Of a stretch of DNA of 62,590 nt, positions 23,404 to 31,996 are shown piece after piece. The notes beneath the pieces were generated by a model that made no database searches, had not been told where the DNA came from, and saw nothing but the letters and a program-made list of their open reading frames with translations. The position numbers were made by a program, and so were the translations under genes. Origin of the DNA: UBA7803 sp036381275 (GTDB lineage: Bacteria; Pseudomonadota; Gammaproteobacteria; Pseudomonadales; Azotimanducaceae); the NCBI GenBank assembly GCA_036381275.1, contig DASVDC010000059.1, forward strand, positions 1-62,590, written 5' to 3'. The first letter of the stretch is position 1; each line of letters begins with the position of its first letter.

Positions 23404-24939
23404 TCAGGCACCACGCACGCGCACCGCTCGCAGCTCGGCCGGCGCGGGCCCGTGGCGGCGAGCCTCCAGCGCGCGCACGATCTCGGCGTGGCGGTGGCGG
23501 TCGAGCCGGTGCTTCGAATAACACCAGACACTCACCACCGCGAATCCGGCGACGATGGGGCCGTAGATCAGCCCGAGCCACATCAGCGTATCCGCCGGCA
23601 CGTCGGCCGCCGTCCGGATGTCCGCGCCGCGCGGCCAGGCGATCAGATCCAGCGCGACCCCGCCGATCAGGCTGCCGATGCCCGAGGTGAACTTCGCGGA
23701 GAACGACACCGAGGCGAAGAAGATGCCTTCCTGCCGCCGCCCGGTGGCGAGCTCGTGCTCGTCGACGATGTCCGCGATCATCGAGCCGAAGGTGACCAGC
23801 GCCTGCACCACGCCGACGCCCTGCAGGAACTTCACCGCGACCAGCGTGTTGATCAGCTCCGGGGTGCCGTTTTCCGGGAACCAGCCGATGAGCCGCAGCA
23901 CCACCGGAACGATCTGGCAGGCCGCCCACCACGCCGTGCCGAAGACGATCGACGGGCGCTTGTCGAACCGCTGGTTCAGCGTACGCACGAACAGCGCGCC
24001 GACCATGACGCCGATCGGATAGGCGGCGAAGAACGCGATGTTGCTCTCGCTCGACAGCTCCCAGAAGTACGTGTTCATGTGCAGGTTCAGCGACAGATCC
24101 ACTCCGACCATCATGTAGACGATCAACACGCCGCCGAACAGCCAGCGGAACGACCGGTTCTCGAGCGCGAGCCGCGTGTCGCGGAGCGTTCGTGCGAGAA
24201 CGCCGAGCACCGACAGCGGCGCCTGGGCGACCATAGCCTTCGGCAGGTACGGTATGCGCGACTGCGTGCCGAGCGCGGACACGACGATGGACACCACCAT
24301 CAGCACCGCCATGCACAACGCGAACGGCGCGTAGGCGCCGGCGTTGAACTGCCCGTGCGCGAACTCCGGCGTCGCGCGGAAGAACAGCCCGAAGCCGATC
24401 CCGTACACCAGTAGCTGGCCGAACGTGCTGAAGAACTGTCGGTACGCCACGACGGTGGTGCGCTCGTGGAAATGGCTGGTGAGCTCGGCGCCGAGCGCGA
24501 TGTGGGGTACGTGGTAGAGCGTCATCGCGCCGCGCGTCAGCACGGCGAACAGCATCAGCCACAGGAACAGGCCGAAGCCCTCGAGCCCGCCGGGCGGGTG
24601 GAACAGCCCGAAGAACGCCAGCGCCAGCGGCAGAGCCGACGCGTACATGAACGGATGCCGCCGGCCGAGCCGCGAAGTCCAGTTGTCGGACAGCGACCCC
24701 GCCAGCGGATCGGTGATCGCATCGAACACGAGTGCGACGCCGAGCGCGATCCCGGCGTACGTGCCGGACAGGCCGAGCACCTGCACGTAGTAGAAGAACA
24801 GGAACACGGAGAAGGCGCCGTTCTTGATGCCTTCCGCCGCCTGGCCGAAACCGTACGCCAGCTTCGTCCCCGCACGGAGCCGCGCGTCGAGCGCGGCCTC
24901 CCCGCCGCGCGCCGCATCAGCCGACAACTGCTCTGCCAA
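23404..24939 (-). CDS. GPH-type sugar:cation symporter (MFS superfamily)
   Basis: A 511-residue membrane protein with about twelve helices. The first helices contain LAYGFGQAAEGIKNGAFSVFLFFYYVQVLG and DAITDPLAGSLSDNW, the signature of the glycoside-pentoside-hexuronide family (MelB/XynP-like), with SRLGRRHPFMYASALP following. Members import sugars or glycosides with Na+ or H+. Several GPH proteins of gammaproteobacteria lie in lipid or steroid gene contexts, so sugar transport is not certain here. The ATG at 24939 was the only candidate giving the family N-terminus. It is 84 bases upstream of the TPP-enzyme gene on the same strand. Confidence 0.85.
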   Translation of the reverse strand: MAEQLSADAARGGEAALDARLRAGTKLAYGFGQAAEGIKNGAFSVFLFFYYVQVLGLSGTYAGIALGVALVFDAITDPLAGSLSDNWTSRLGRRHPFMYASALPLALAFFGLFHPPGGLEGFGLFLWLMLFAVLTRGAMTLYHVPHIALGAELTSHFHERTTVVAYRQFFSTFGQLLVYGIGFGLFFRATPEFAHGQFNAGAYAPFALCMAVLMVVSIVVSALGTQSRIPYLPKAMVAQAPLSVLGVLARTLRDTRLALENRSFRWLFGGVLIVYMMVGVDLSLNLHMNTYFWELSSESNIAFFAAYPIGVMVGALFVRTLNQRFDKRPSIVFGTAWWAACQIVPVVLRLIGWFPENGTPELINTLVAVKFLQGVGVVQALVTFGSMIADIVDEHELATGRRQEGIFFASVSFSAKFTSGIGSLIGGVALDLIAWPRGADIRTAADVPADTLMWLGLIYGPIVAGFAVVSVWCYSKHRLDRHRHAEIVRALEARRHGPAPAELRAVRVRGA

Positions 24940-24996
24940 GTTCCGTCCCCCTCGAATACGGCATTCGCCGGATCATCCGCGCTCGCGAAAGGAGGG

Positions 24997-25350
24997 TCAA
25001 GGCGAGGCATCGAGCGTCAGCAGGCGCACGCTGAGGAACACGGCAGCGCCCCCCGACGCCAGCAGCAGCCAGGCCATCGTCAGGTAGCCGGCGCGGGCGA
25101 TGCGCCGGCGCAGCCGCGCGCGCAGCGTCTCCCCGTCGCCCGGGTCCGGCAGCGCGCGGCCGAATGCGGCGAGCAACGTGAACCACCAGCCGCCCCAGAC
25201 GGCGGTGAGCAGCGCCGCGATCAGGTATCGATCCGCCGCCGCGGACCAGGCCGCCCAGCCGAATCCCGCGAGTCCCACCACGAGCGCCGCCAGCGCAACC
25301 GGCCGCAACGGCCCGAGCCGCGCTGCAACCGCGTGCAACCGTTCCAGCAT
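24997..25350 (-). CDS. Small membrane protein of unknown function
   Basis: A 117-residue protein with three likely hydrophobic segments (residues ~15-35, ~40-62 and ~88-108) and a basic, arginine-rich loop (LRARLRRRIARAG) between the second and third. I do not recognise the family. The ATG at 25350 is preferred to one at 25374. The gene precedes the GPH transporter by 57 bases on the same strand and is divergent from fumC. Confidence 0.65.
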   Translation of the reverse strand: MLERLHAVAARLGPLRPVALAALVVGLAGFGWAAWSAAADRYLIAALLTAVWGGWWFTLLAAFGRALPDPGDGETLRARLRRRIARAGYLTMAWLLLASGGAAVFLSVRLLTLDASP

Positions 25351-25420
25351 CGCGCAAGCATACCGCAGCCGCATCGCCCGGCGGTGCTAGCATGGGCCGT
25401 CACGGACGAAGGAGGCCGCC

Positions 25421-26812
25421 ATGACCGGGTACCGGGAAGAGCGGGACAGCATCGGGCCGATGCAGGTTCCGGACGATCGTTACTGGGGCGCTCAGACCCA
25501 ACGCAGCCTGATCAACTTTCCGATCGGCGACGAGCGCATGCCCCGCGAGGTGATCCGTGCCTACGCCCGGCTGAAGAAGGCGTGCGCGCGGGTGAATGCC
25601 GAGCTCGGCGTGCTGGACAGCACGCTCGCCGACGCGATCGCGACGGCGTGTGACGAGATCCTCGACGGGCGCCTGGACGACGAGTTCCCGCTGTCGGTCT
25701 GGCAGACCGGCTCCGGTACGCAGACCAACATGAACCTGAACGAGGTGCTCGCCAACCGCGCCACCGAGCTGCTCGGCGGCGACTTCCGGAAGGAGAAACG
25801 GGTCCGGCCGAACGATCACGTGAACGCGAGCCAGAGCTCGAACGACACCTTTCCCACCGCGATGCACCTCGCCAGCTACGAGATGATCGAGCGGCATACG
25901 CTGCCGAAGCTCGAGGCGCTCGAGCGCGCGCTCACCGACAAGGCGAACGCGTTCCGGGACATCGTGAAGAGCGGACGCACGCACCTGATGGACGCCACGC
26001 CCATCACCCTCGGTCAGGAATTCAGCGGCTACGCGGCACAGCTCGAGCGCGGCCGCGCGGCGATCCGGGCGAGCCTGACGCGGCTCGCGGAGCTCGCCAT
26101 CGGCGGCACGGCGGTCGGCACCGGCCTGAACGCTCCGAAAGGCTTCGCCGAAGCGGTGGTTCAGCGGCTCGCCGACGACACCGGTCTGCCGTTCGTGTGC
26201 GCCGGCAACCGCTTCGAAGCGATGAGCGCCCACGATGCAATGGTGGAGACCAGCGGGAGCCTCAAGCGCGCCGCGGTCAGCCTGATGCACATCGCCAACC
26301 AGATCCGGCTCCTGGCGAGCGGGCCGCGCACGGGGCTCGCCGAGCTGATCCTGCCGGCGAACGAGCCGGGCAGCTCGATCATGCCGGGCAAGGTCAATCC
26401 GACCCAGAACGAGGCGCTCGCGATGGTCTGCGCGCAGGTGATCGGCAACGACACGACGGTCACGGTGGCCGGAACCCACGGTCACCTGCAGCTCAACACC
26501 TTCAAGCCGGTGATCGTGTTCAACGTGCTGCAGAGCGCGCGCCTGCTCGGTGATGCCGCCGACAGCTTCGCGCGGCGTTGCGTGCAGGGAATCGAAGCGA
26601 ACCGGGCGCGGATCGACGAGCTGCGCGATCGCAGCCTGATGCTGGTCACCGCGCTGAGCCCGCGGATCGGATACGACCGGGCGGCGGAGATCGCGAAGAA
26701 GGCCCACGCGGAGGGCACGACCTTGAAGGAAGCCTGCCTCGCGCTCGGCTATCTCTCCGCCGACGAATTCGACCGCATCGTCGACCCGCGGCGGATGCTC
26801 GGCCCGGGCTGA
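25421..26812 (+). CDS. fumC: Fumarate hydratase class II
   Basis: A 463-residue homotetrameric, iron-free fumarase that converts fumarate and L-malate in the tricarboxylic acid cycle. All family motifs are present: SVWQTGSGTQTNMNLNEV, NDHVNASQSSNDTFPTAMH, SGRTHLMDATPITLGQEF (catalytic histidine region), the mobile SS-loop GSSIMPGKVNPTQNEA (catalytic serine) and the N-terminal start RDSIGPMQVPDDRYWGAQTQ. The length equals the usual 460-470. The ATG at 25421 has AAGGAGG upstream. The 3' end overlaps the antisense remnant of an S41 peptidase gene. Confidence 0.97.
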   Translation: MTGYREERDSIGPMQVPDDRYWGAQTQRSLINFPIGDERMPREVIRAYARLKKACARVNAELGVLDSTLADAIATACDEILDGRLDDEFPLSVWQTGSGTQTNMNLNEVLANRATELLGGDFRKEKRVRPNDHVNASQSSNDTFPTAMHLASYEMIERHTLPKLEALERALTDKANAFRDIVKSGRTHLMDATPITLGQEFSGYAAQLERGRAAIRASLTRLAELAIGGTAVGTGLNAPKGFAEAVVQRLADDTGLPFVCAGNRFEAMSAHDAMVETSGSLKRAAVSLMHIANQIRLLASGPRTGLAELILPANEPGSSIMPGKVNPTQNEALAMVCAQVIGNDTTVTVAGTHGHLQLNTFKPVIVFNVLQSARLLGDAADSFARRCVQGIEANRARIDELRDRSLMLVTALSPRIGYDRAAEIAKKAHAEGTTLKEACLALGYLSADEFDRIVDPRRMLGPG

Positions 26813-27195
26813 CGCTTCAGCGCGTTTCGGGCGACGGCGAGCGCCCGCTCGAGCTGCGGATCGGTGAACGCGCCATCGCGGGACGCGAAGAACGGGTCGA
26901 GAAACTCGTACAAGGTGCCGCCGAAGCCGATGGTACGGTCGTGATGGAAGCCCGTGTGCGAACGCCCGAGGCCGCGGAGAAACCGGTTCAGGGCGGGAGC
27001 GACTGCGTACAGATCGGGCGCCGTCCGCGCGGCGGCTTCGAGCTCGGCTCGCGCGGCGGGTGTGAAGTGCCGGTCGGCCAGCTCCGCCGGATGGATCGCG
27101 GCCCGGGCTTCCCGCCAGACCGCGTCCAGGATCACCAGGTTGCCGCCGTCCGCCGCCGCGCCGGGCAACGCCCCGAGCAGCAGCGCGAGCAGCAA
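26749..27195 (-). pseudogene. Truncated S41-family peptidase (N-terminal remnant)
   Basis: An open frame of 148 codons with a signal peptide (LLALLLGALPGAAA) followed by a domain resembling the helical N-terminal part of S41 (tail-specific/Tsp-like) peptidases: AAIHPAELADRHFTPAAR and LNRFLRGLGRSHTGFHHD. The PDZ and protease domains that should follow are absent, and the frame runs into the antisense of fumC and stops. It is 16 bases downstream of the acyl-CoA dehydrogenase gene. The most likely reading is a gene cut off by a deletion next to fumC; a short functional protein is less likely. Confidence 0.55.
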
Positions 27196-27211
27196 CGCCC
27201 TCGCGGGGCGT

Positions 27212-28363
27212 TCAGTAACCCTCGAGCTCGCCGTAGCGATTACGGTGGAAGTTCACGTCGCCGAACGTCTGCTCGGCCACCGCGGCCCGCTTCAGGAAGA
27301 AGCCGATGTCGAACTCGTCGGTCATGCCGATGCCGCCGTGCATCTGGATGCCTTCCCGCGAAACCCGATTGAACGTCTCACCGACCTTGGCCTTCGCGAG
27401 ACTCGCGAGCTTGGCGATCTCGTCGGCGCCCCGTCCCTCGTCGAGCGCGGTGAGCGCCTCGAGCACGCACGACTTCGACAGCTCCACCTCGCAGAACATG
27501 TCGGCGGCGCGGTGCTTGAGCGCCTGGAACGAGCCGATCGGCACGCCGAACTGCTCGCGCTCCTTCAGGTATTGGACGGTGCGCTCGAAACACTCCTGCA
27601 GACTGCCGAGCATTTCCGCCGACAGCCCGATGCGGGCGATGTCGAGCGCGCGGTCGAGCACCTCGGCGCCGTTGTCCACCTCGCCGAGCAGCGCGTCGCG
27701 GCCGACCCGCACGCCGCGGAACTCGACGTTTGCGGCGTTGCGCGAATCGACCATGCGGGTCCGGGTCACGGAGACGCCGTTTGCGCCCCGATCCACCAGG
27801 AACAGCGTGAGCCCGGTGCGCTCGCCGGGGCGGCCGCTGGTGCGCGTGACCACGATCAGCTTGTCGGCGACGTTGCCGTCCAGTACGAAGGTCTTCGAGC
27901 CGTCGATCTGCCAGCCGTCCCCGGACGCCGCGGCCTGCGTCGCAACGCCGTAGGGGTCGTGCCGATGGGATTCCTCCAGCGCGAGCGCGAGCAGCAGCTC
28001 ACCCGACGCGACCGCCGGCAACAGCTCCGCCTTCTGTGCTTCGCTGCCGCCGAGATGGATCAGCGTGCCGCCCAGCCAGACCGTCGCGATCAGCGGACTC
28101 GCCGTCAGCGTACGGCCCGTCTCCTCGGTGACCACGCCGAGCCCCTTGTAGCCGAACGCCAGGCCGCCGTACTCCTCGGGCCAGGGAATGCCGGCCCAGC
28201 CGAGCTCGACCATGGCCTTCCAGGTGCCACGGTCGAATCCGTTCGGATCGTCTTCGTCGCGCAGCTTGCGCAGTTGCGCAATGGGTGCGTTGCTCCCGCA
28301 GAAGTCGCGGGCGCTGTCGCGGAGCATGGTCTGCTCTTCGTTCAGAATCATGGGCATCGGCAA
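27212..28363 (-). CDS. Acyl-CoA dehydrogenase family protein
   Basis: A 383-residue ACAD-type flavoprotein. Recognisable parts are NEEQTMLRDSARDF at the start, LALALEESHRHDPYGVA and WQIDGSKTFVLDGN in the beta domain and IQMHGGIGMTDEFDIGFFLKR near the end. As in the second subunit of the 15-17 kb pair, the YEGT-type catalytic glutamate segment is missing and the TEP motif is altered. It therefore belongs to the divergent partner-subunit type, but no sister ACAD gene is next to it. It may pair with a subunit encoded elsewhere. Three ATGs (28363, 28357, 28351) compete; GGGGGA lies best for 28363. Confidence 0.85.
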   Translation of the reverse strand: MPMPMILNEEQTMLRDSARDFCGSNAPIAQLRKLRDEDDPNGFDRGTWKAMVELGWAGIPWPEEYGGLAFGYKGLGVVTEETGRTLTASPLIATVWLGGTLIHLGGSEAQKAELLPAVASGELLLALALEESHRHDPYGVATQAAASGDGWQIDGSKTFVLDGNVADKLIVVTRTSGRPGERTGLTLFLVDRGANGVSVTRTRMVDSRNAANVEFRGVRVGRDALLGEVDNGAEVLDRALDIARIGLSAEMLGSLQECFERTVQYLKEREQFGVPIGSFQALKHRAADMFCEVELSKSCVLEALTALDEGRGADEIAKLASLAKAKVGETFNRVSREGIQMHGGIGMTDEFDIGFFLKRAAVAEQTFGDVNFHRNRYGELEGY

Positions 28364-28433
28364 TCCCCCGGAAGATCAGCGCACGATGAAAGCAAAAGCC
28401 TCGGCCGATGTCGACCCTGCGTGAATGCGCCAT

Positions 28434-28853
28434 TCACTGCCGCTCGTCGCGGCGGCGGTAGATGCCTTCGAACCAGGGCCGCCAGCGACCAGCGGCGTCG
28501 GCCTCCTCGAAGTACTGGCGCACCCGCCCGTCGTCGAGCGGTGTCCAGGTGCCGCGGAACGGCGCGCGACGGCCGCCTTCCGCTTAGGACGCGGTGCCTT
28601 CGAGCACGATGCTGCCGGTCGCATCCTGCCAGCGCTCGATCAGCAGACAGCCGGACTGTTCGACGCTGATGCGGTTGCGCCCGGCGATCACGCCGTCGGG
28701 CCGCTCGACGACCCAGTCGCCGATCCGGAAGTCGAAGGCGCGGTACGGGGGCCCGCTGCACGGCGAAGCCGACGCCACCGCGCCAGCCGCCGCGGCGCCG
28801 ACCAGCATCACCATTACCAAGCACTTACAGTGGATACATGGAGGCGGCAGCAT
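28434..28853 (-). pseudogene. Secreted small-protein gene broken by an in-frame stop and an internal deletion
   Basis: The frame starts with a signal peptide and the segment FDFRIGDWVVERPDGVIAGR, followed by QSGCLLIERWQ. This pattern belongs to a family of exported proteins of ~170 residues. After residue 89 a TAA (28584-28586) interrupts it, but the same frame continues for 49 codons with APFRGTWTPLDDGRVRQYFE and WRPWFEGIYRRRDERQ to a TGA at 28434, which is the family's expected C-terminus. The ~50 residues that normally separate ERW from VLEGT are missing. The gene has therefore lost its middle part and gained a stop. Confidence 0.7.
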
Positions 28854-28915
28854 TGACGCACTCGCTGGCGCTAACCTCGGCGTGTTCCGGCTGGAGATGT
28901 TACCGAGTCTGCTGT

Positions 28916-29176
28916 ATGGGTTCAGCCGCCAAAGCGCTGTCGTTCGGGGCGCTGCTCGCGTTAGCGTCGGCCGGCGCCTCCGCCGGGCAGGACTTCCCGC
29001 AGCTTTCCCGGGTGGAACACTTGCCGGCCGCGGAAAGCCACGAGATCAAGACCCGCTCCGAGGACGACGGGCCGGCGGACGAGGCCGCCTCGGCGCACCT
29101 GCTCTCGACCCTGGGCGCGCTGGGGCTCGGCCTGCTCGGCCTGCTGTGGATCCGCCGTCGCTCGACCCATTTGTAA
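28916..29176 (+). CDS. Small exported protein with C-terminal membrane anchor (sorting-signal-like)
   Basis: An 86-residue protein: signal peptide (1-~23, LASAGASAG), an acidic region (~38-58, SEDDGPADEAA), a hydrophobic segment (~62-79, LGALGLGLLGLLW) and a terminal arginine cluster (RRR). This N-signal plus TM-plus-RRR tail is the layout of PEP-CTERM, GlyGly-CTERM and similar C-terminal processing signals, although the defining PEP or GG motif is absent. The start at 28916 is chosen for the signal peptide; an upstream ATG at 28838 overlaps the divergent broken gene. Function unknown. Confidence 0.55.
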   Translation: MGSAAKALSFGALLALASAGASAGQDFPQLSRVEHLPAAESHEIKTRSEDDGPADEAASAHLLSTLGALGLGLLGLLWIRRRSTHL

Positions 29177-29197
29177 TTCGTCGCCCGTTCGCCTTTG

Positions 29198-29890
29198 ATG
29201 GCGGCACCGCGCCGGACCGCCGTCATGCCTCTGACCCGACTCGATCGACTGCTGAAGCGTACGCTGCCGATGGGGCGCATCGAACCGTGCGTGCTGCCCA
29301 GTTGTCCGGAGATCACGCTCGGACTGATCAGCGCCGATTTCCCGCTCGGTCCACTGCCGCCGGACGTGGTTCGGCAGGTGATCAACGAGCCCGCCTACTG
29401 GGCGCTCTGCTGGGGCAGCGGGCTCGCCCTCGCGCGCTGGCTGCTGGACCGACCCGAGCGGGTGCGCGACCGGCAGGTGCTGGATCTCGGCTCGGGCTCG
29501 GGCGTGGTGGCGGTGGCCGCCGCACTCGCCGGCGCGCGGCGGGTGATCGCCTGCGATACCGACCCGGCGGCCCGGCAGGCCACCCGGACCAACGCGGCAT
29601 TGAACGGCGTGGCGATCGAGGTGGTGGCGTCGCTGGACGAGGCACCGCGGGACAACGACCTGCTGCTGATGGCCGACGTGCTCTACGACCGCAGCAACCT
29701 GCCCCTGCTCGAGCAAGCGGCCCGCTACGCCCGCGAGGTGCTGGTCGCGGACTCCCGGATCGCGCAGCTGCCCGATCCGGCCTATCGGCCGATCGGCGAG
29801 ATCGACGCGTCGACGTACCCCAATCTCGGTGAGTTCGACGAGTTCCGCACGGTGCGGCTGTTCCACCGCGGCGCCGCCTGCGACGGCTGA
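29198..29890 (+). CDS. Class I SAM-dependent methyltransferase (ETFB lysine methyltransferase-like)
   Basis: A 230-residue Rossmann-fold methyltransferase. Motif I is LDLGSGSGVVAVAAALAGA (residues ~99-117), motif II DTDPAA, and the catalytic-region motif reads MADVLYD. The preceding WALCWGSGLALARWLLD is typical of the seven-beta-strand protein-lysine methyltransferases related to ETFBKMT/METTL20. In bacteria these methylate the beta subunit of electron-transfer flavoprotein, which fits a genome rich in acyl-CoA dehydrogenases, but this is inferred. The frame also has a TTG at 29195 and an ATG at 29225. The 3' end overlaps the convergent membrane-anchored gene by 109 bases. Confidence 0.82.
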   Translation: MAAPRRTAVMPLTRLDRLLKRTLPMGRIEPCVLPSCPEITLGLISADFPLGPLPPDVVRQVINEPAYWALCWGSGLALARWLLDRPERVRDRQVLDLGSGSGVVAVAAALAGARRVIACDTDPAARQATRTNAALNGVAIEVVASLDEAPRDNDLLLMADVLYDRSNLPLLEQAARYAREVLVADSRIAQLPDPAYRPIGEIDASTYPNLGEFDEFRTVRLFHRGAACDG

Positions 29891-30738
29891 ACCGACAGAA
29901 CCACCATCTCGTCCACCGCCTTTCCGGCGATGGCCCGTTCGGTGGCGGTGATGGGATCGGCGAGCCAGCCTTCCGCGGCGGCGCGATCGGGAAACTGCAC
30001 CAGCAGCACCCGGTTCCAGGGACTGCGCCCGGCGATGCTCGAGACCGGCGCGTCCCAGCGCACCTCGCCGTGGTAGCTCGGCAGCAACGCGAGCCAGCCG
30101 CGCTCACCCGGTTTGCCGAGCGGCGGGTTGCCGTCCTCCGTTTCCGCCCGATACAGCACCGCCACGGTCGCCGCGTCCGGCGCGAGCTCCCTTGGCGCAA
30201 CCGAGGTGCCGAGATGGCGCGGCAGTGCCGCGCCGACGTCGTTCTCCAGATCCCGGAACGCACGACCCGTGAACATCTGCACGAGATCGGCCCCGGTCGG
30301 AAACTCGACGAGCTGCAGACCGGCGATGTCCAGCAGCACCGAGCCCTCCATCACTTCGACCTTGCCGCCGAGCCACAGCACCCGGCCGCCGTCCTTGGCG
30401 GCGAGCTCCGCGAACCGGCTCCGATACGAGGCCGCCGCGCCCGGCTCGGCGGCCCGAGCCGGCAGCAACTGCAGCAGGTAGTAGGGCCGTTCCCGCTTCG
30501 CCTCGTCGACGACGATGCCGGCCAGCGTCGGCCCGACGTACCAGACCACGCCCCCCGTGACGATAACGAGCAGCAGACAGAAGATCAGAAACGCGACGAG
30601 TGATCGGCTCAAGGACGGTCCGGCGTTGCGACGGCGGGCGCCATCATAACCGAAGTCCCTCACCTCCCAACGGAACCGCCGTTCACCGTGGGAGCAGTCT
30701 CCGACCCCGACAGAGACCTGGGTGATCCTCGAGTCCAT
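29782..30738 (-). CDS. Membrane-anchored protein with two DUF1330/dimeric barrel-like domains
   Basis: A protein of up to 318 residues. After ~45 N-terminal residues of doubtful coding status comes one membrane helix (LVAFLIFCLLLVIVTGGVVWY). Two similar alpha/beta domains follow (residues ~84-180, with YLLQLLPA and ALYRSRFAELAAKDGGR-like sequence, and ~200-290, with WLALLPSYHGEVRW, RVLLVQFPDRAAAEGWLADP). The second has the pattern of DUF1330 proteins. A GTG at 30663 is an alternative start. The C-terminal 36 codons overlap the methyltransferase gene on the other strand, and this tail (rich in S, N, R) may be non-conserved. Function unknown. Confidence 0.6.
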   Translation of the reverse strand: MDSRITQVSVGVGDCSHGERRFRWEVRDFGYDGARRRNAGPSLSRSLVAFLIFCLLLVIVTGGVVWYVGPTLAGIVVDEAKRERPYYLLQLLPARAAEPGAAASYRSRFAELAAKDGGRVLWLGGKVEVMEGSVLLDIAGLQLVEFPTGADLVQMFTGRAFRDLENDVGAALPRHLGTSVAPRELAPDAATVAVLYRAETEDGNPPLGKPGERGWLALLPSYHGEVRWDAPVSSIAGRSPWNRVLLVQFPDRAAAEGWLADPITATERAIAGKAVDEMVVLSVQPSQAAPRWNSRTVRNSSNSPRLGYVDASISPIGR

Positions 30739-31162
30739 CAGCGCCCAACTCCAGAGCGCGTTCTCCCGCGGGTACGAGCCGGAACATCGCCCGAATCAAA
30801 GCCCGGGAACAGGTGTCCACGTCGGCCGCAGCGCCAGCCTTGCAGCGGCGATGCGCGTGAGTGATCTCGCACGGCACCATCGCCTCGGCCCGCATCGGGC
30901 CGAACATGGCCCGAATCGATCGATCAGGCCGGGGCTGTCGAGATCCGGCGCAGCACCACACCTCCGCTTTGATTGGGCGCTGATGTGGATTCGATTCGGG
31001 CGATGTTGCCGGTTCGACTGAGGGGAGGCTGCACCGGCGGCGCATCATTACTACGAACGCCATCGGAAGCCTCCGCTTGCGGTACAACTCGATCCGGCAG
31101 CGCCTCGCGCAGCCGCCGGCGGTTGCGGTACAGTCCGGTGCAAATTCGTTGGAGGGACCGTG
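30739..31162. other. Intergenic region with three copies of a 17-base motif
   Basis: No convincing gene. The motif (C/G)AACAT(C/G)GCCCGAATC occurs at 30781-30797 and 30901-30917 on the plus strand and in inverted orientation at 30993-31009. The second copy is embedded in the palindrome CGGGCC-GAACAT-GGCCCG. The third faces the other two. They could be binding sites controlling the downstream hydratase operon, or remnants of a small repeat element. Open frames on both strands here have no recognisable protein features. Confidence 0.5.
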
Positions 31163-31996
31163 ATGTACCAGGACATTCTCTATCGCGTGGACGACCCCGT
31201 CGCCGTGATCACGATGAACCGACCGGACGCGCTGAACGCGTTCACCGTACGCATGCTGGAAGAGATCCGTCACGCGCTCGCGCAAGCGGAAAAGGACGAA
31301 CGGGTGGTCGGCATCGTGCTGACCGGTGCCGGGCGCGGCTTCTGCGCCGGCATGGACATCAACGCCCTCGACAGCATGTCCGGCGGCGGCGGACGGAGCA
31401 GCGAAGACCTCTCGGCGCTCGCGGCGTCGCCTGGGGACCCGGCGATGGGCCCCGACTTCCAGGTGACCTACGGCTACCTGCTGTCCGTGCGCAAGCCGAT
31501 CATCGCCGCGGTGAACGGCGCCTGCGCCGGCCTCGGGTTCGTCTACGCGCTGCTCTCGGACCTGCGCTTCGTCGAGCGTACCGCGAAGTTCACCACCGCA
31601 TTCTCGCAGCGCGGGCTGATCGCCGAGCACGGCGCGAGCTGGATCCTGCCGCGGCTGATCGGCCCCGGCCGCGCGCTCGACCTGCTCTGGAGCGCCCGCA
31701 AGTTCGACGGCGAGGAAGCGTTCCGGATCGGGCTGGCGGAACGGCTCTGTGAACCCGGCGAGTCGCTGAACGACGCCGTCGCGTACGTGAAGGAGCTGGC
31801 CGCCGCCGCATCGCCCACGTCACTGCGCGTGATGAAGGCGCAGGTCTACCGGCACCTGAACATGCGGCTCGGCGAATCGCTCCAGGAATCCAACGAATGG
31901 ATGGCCGAGAGCCTCAAGCGCGAGGACTTCCGTGAAGGCGTGCGGTCGTTCATCGAACGCCGGCCGCCGAAGTTCAAGCGCGTGACCGTGGAATGA
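31163..31996 (+). CDS. Enoyl-CoA hydratase/isomerase family protein
   Basis: A 277-residue crotonase. The oxyanion-hole motifs are RGFCAGMDIN and AAVNGACAGLGFVYAL. The second-half motif is FSQRGLIAEHGASWILPRLIG, with glutamate E in LIAEHG at the position of the E144-type catalytic residue. It hydrates or isomerises an enoyl-CoA; the substrate is not known. GGAGGG lies six bases before ATG 31163. The following hydrolase gene overlaps by four bases (ATGA) and a DUF169 gene follows in the same way, so the three proteins are made together. Confidence 0.9.
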   Translation: MYQDILYRVDDPVAVITMNRPDALNAFTVRMLEEIRHALAQAEKDERVVGIVLTGAGRGFCAGMDINALDSMSGGGGRSSEDLSALAASPGDPAMGPDFQVTYGYLLSVRKPIIAAVNGACAGLGFVYALLSDLRFVERTAKFTTAFSQRGLIAEHGASWILPRLIGPGRALDLLWSARKFDGEEAFRIGLAERLCEPGESLNDAVAYVKELAAAASPTSLRVMKAQVYRHLNMRLGESLQESNEWMAESLKREDFREGVRSFIERRPPKFKRVTVE

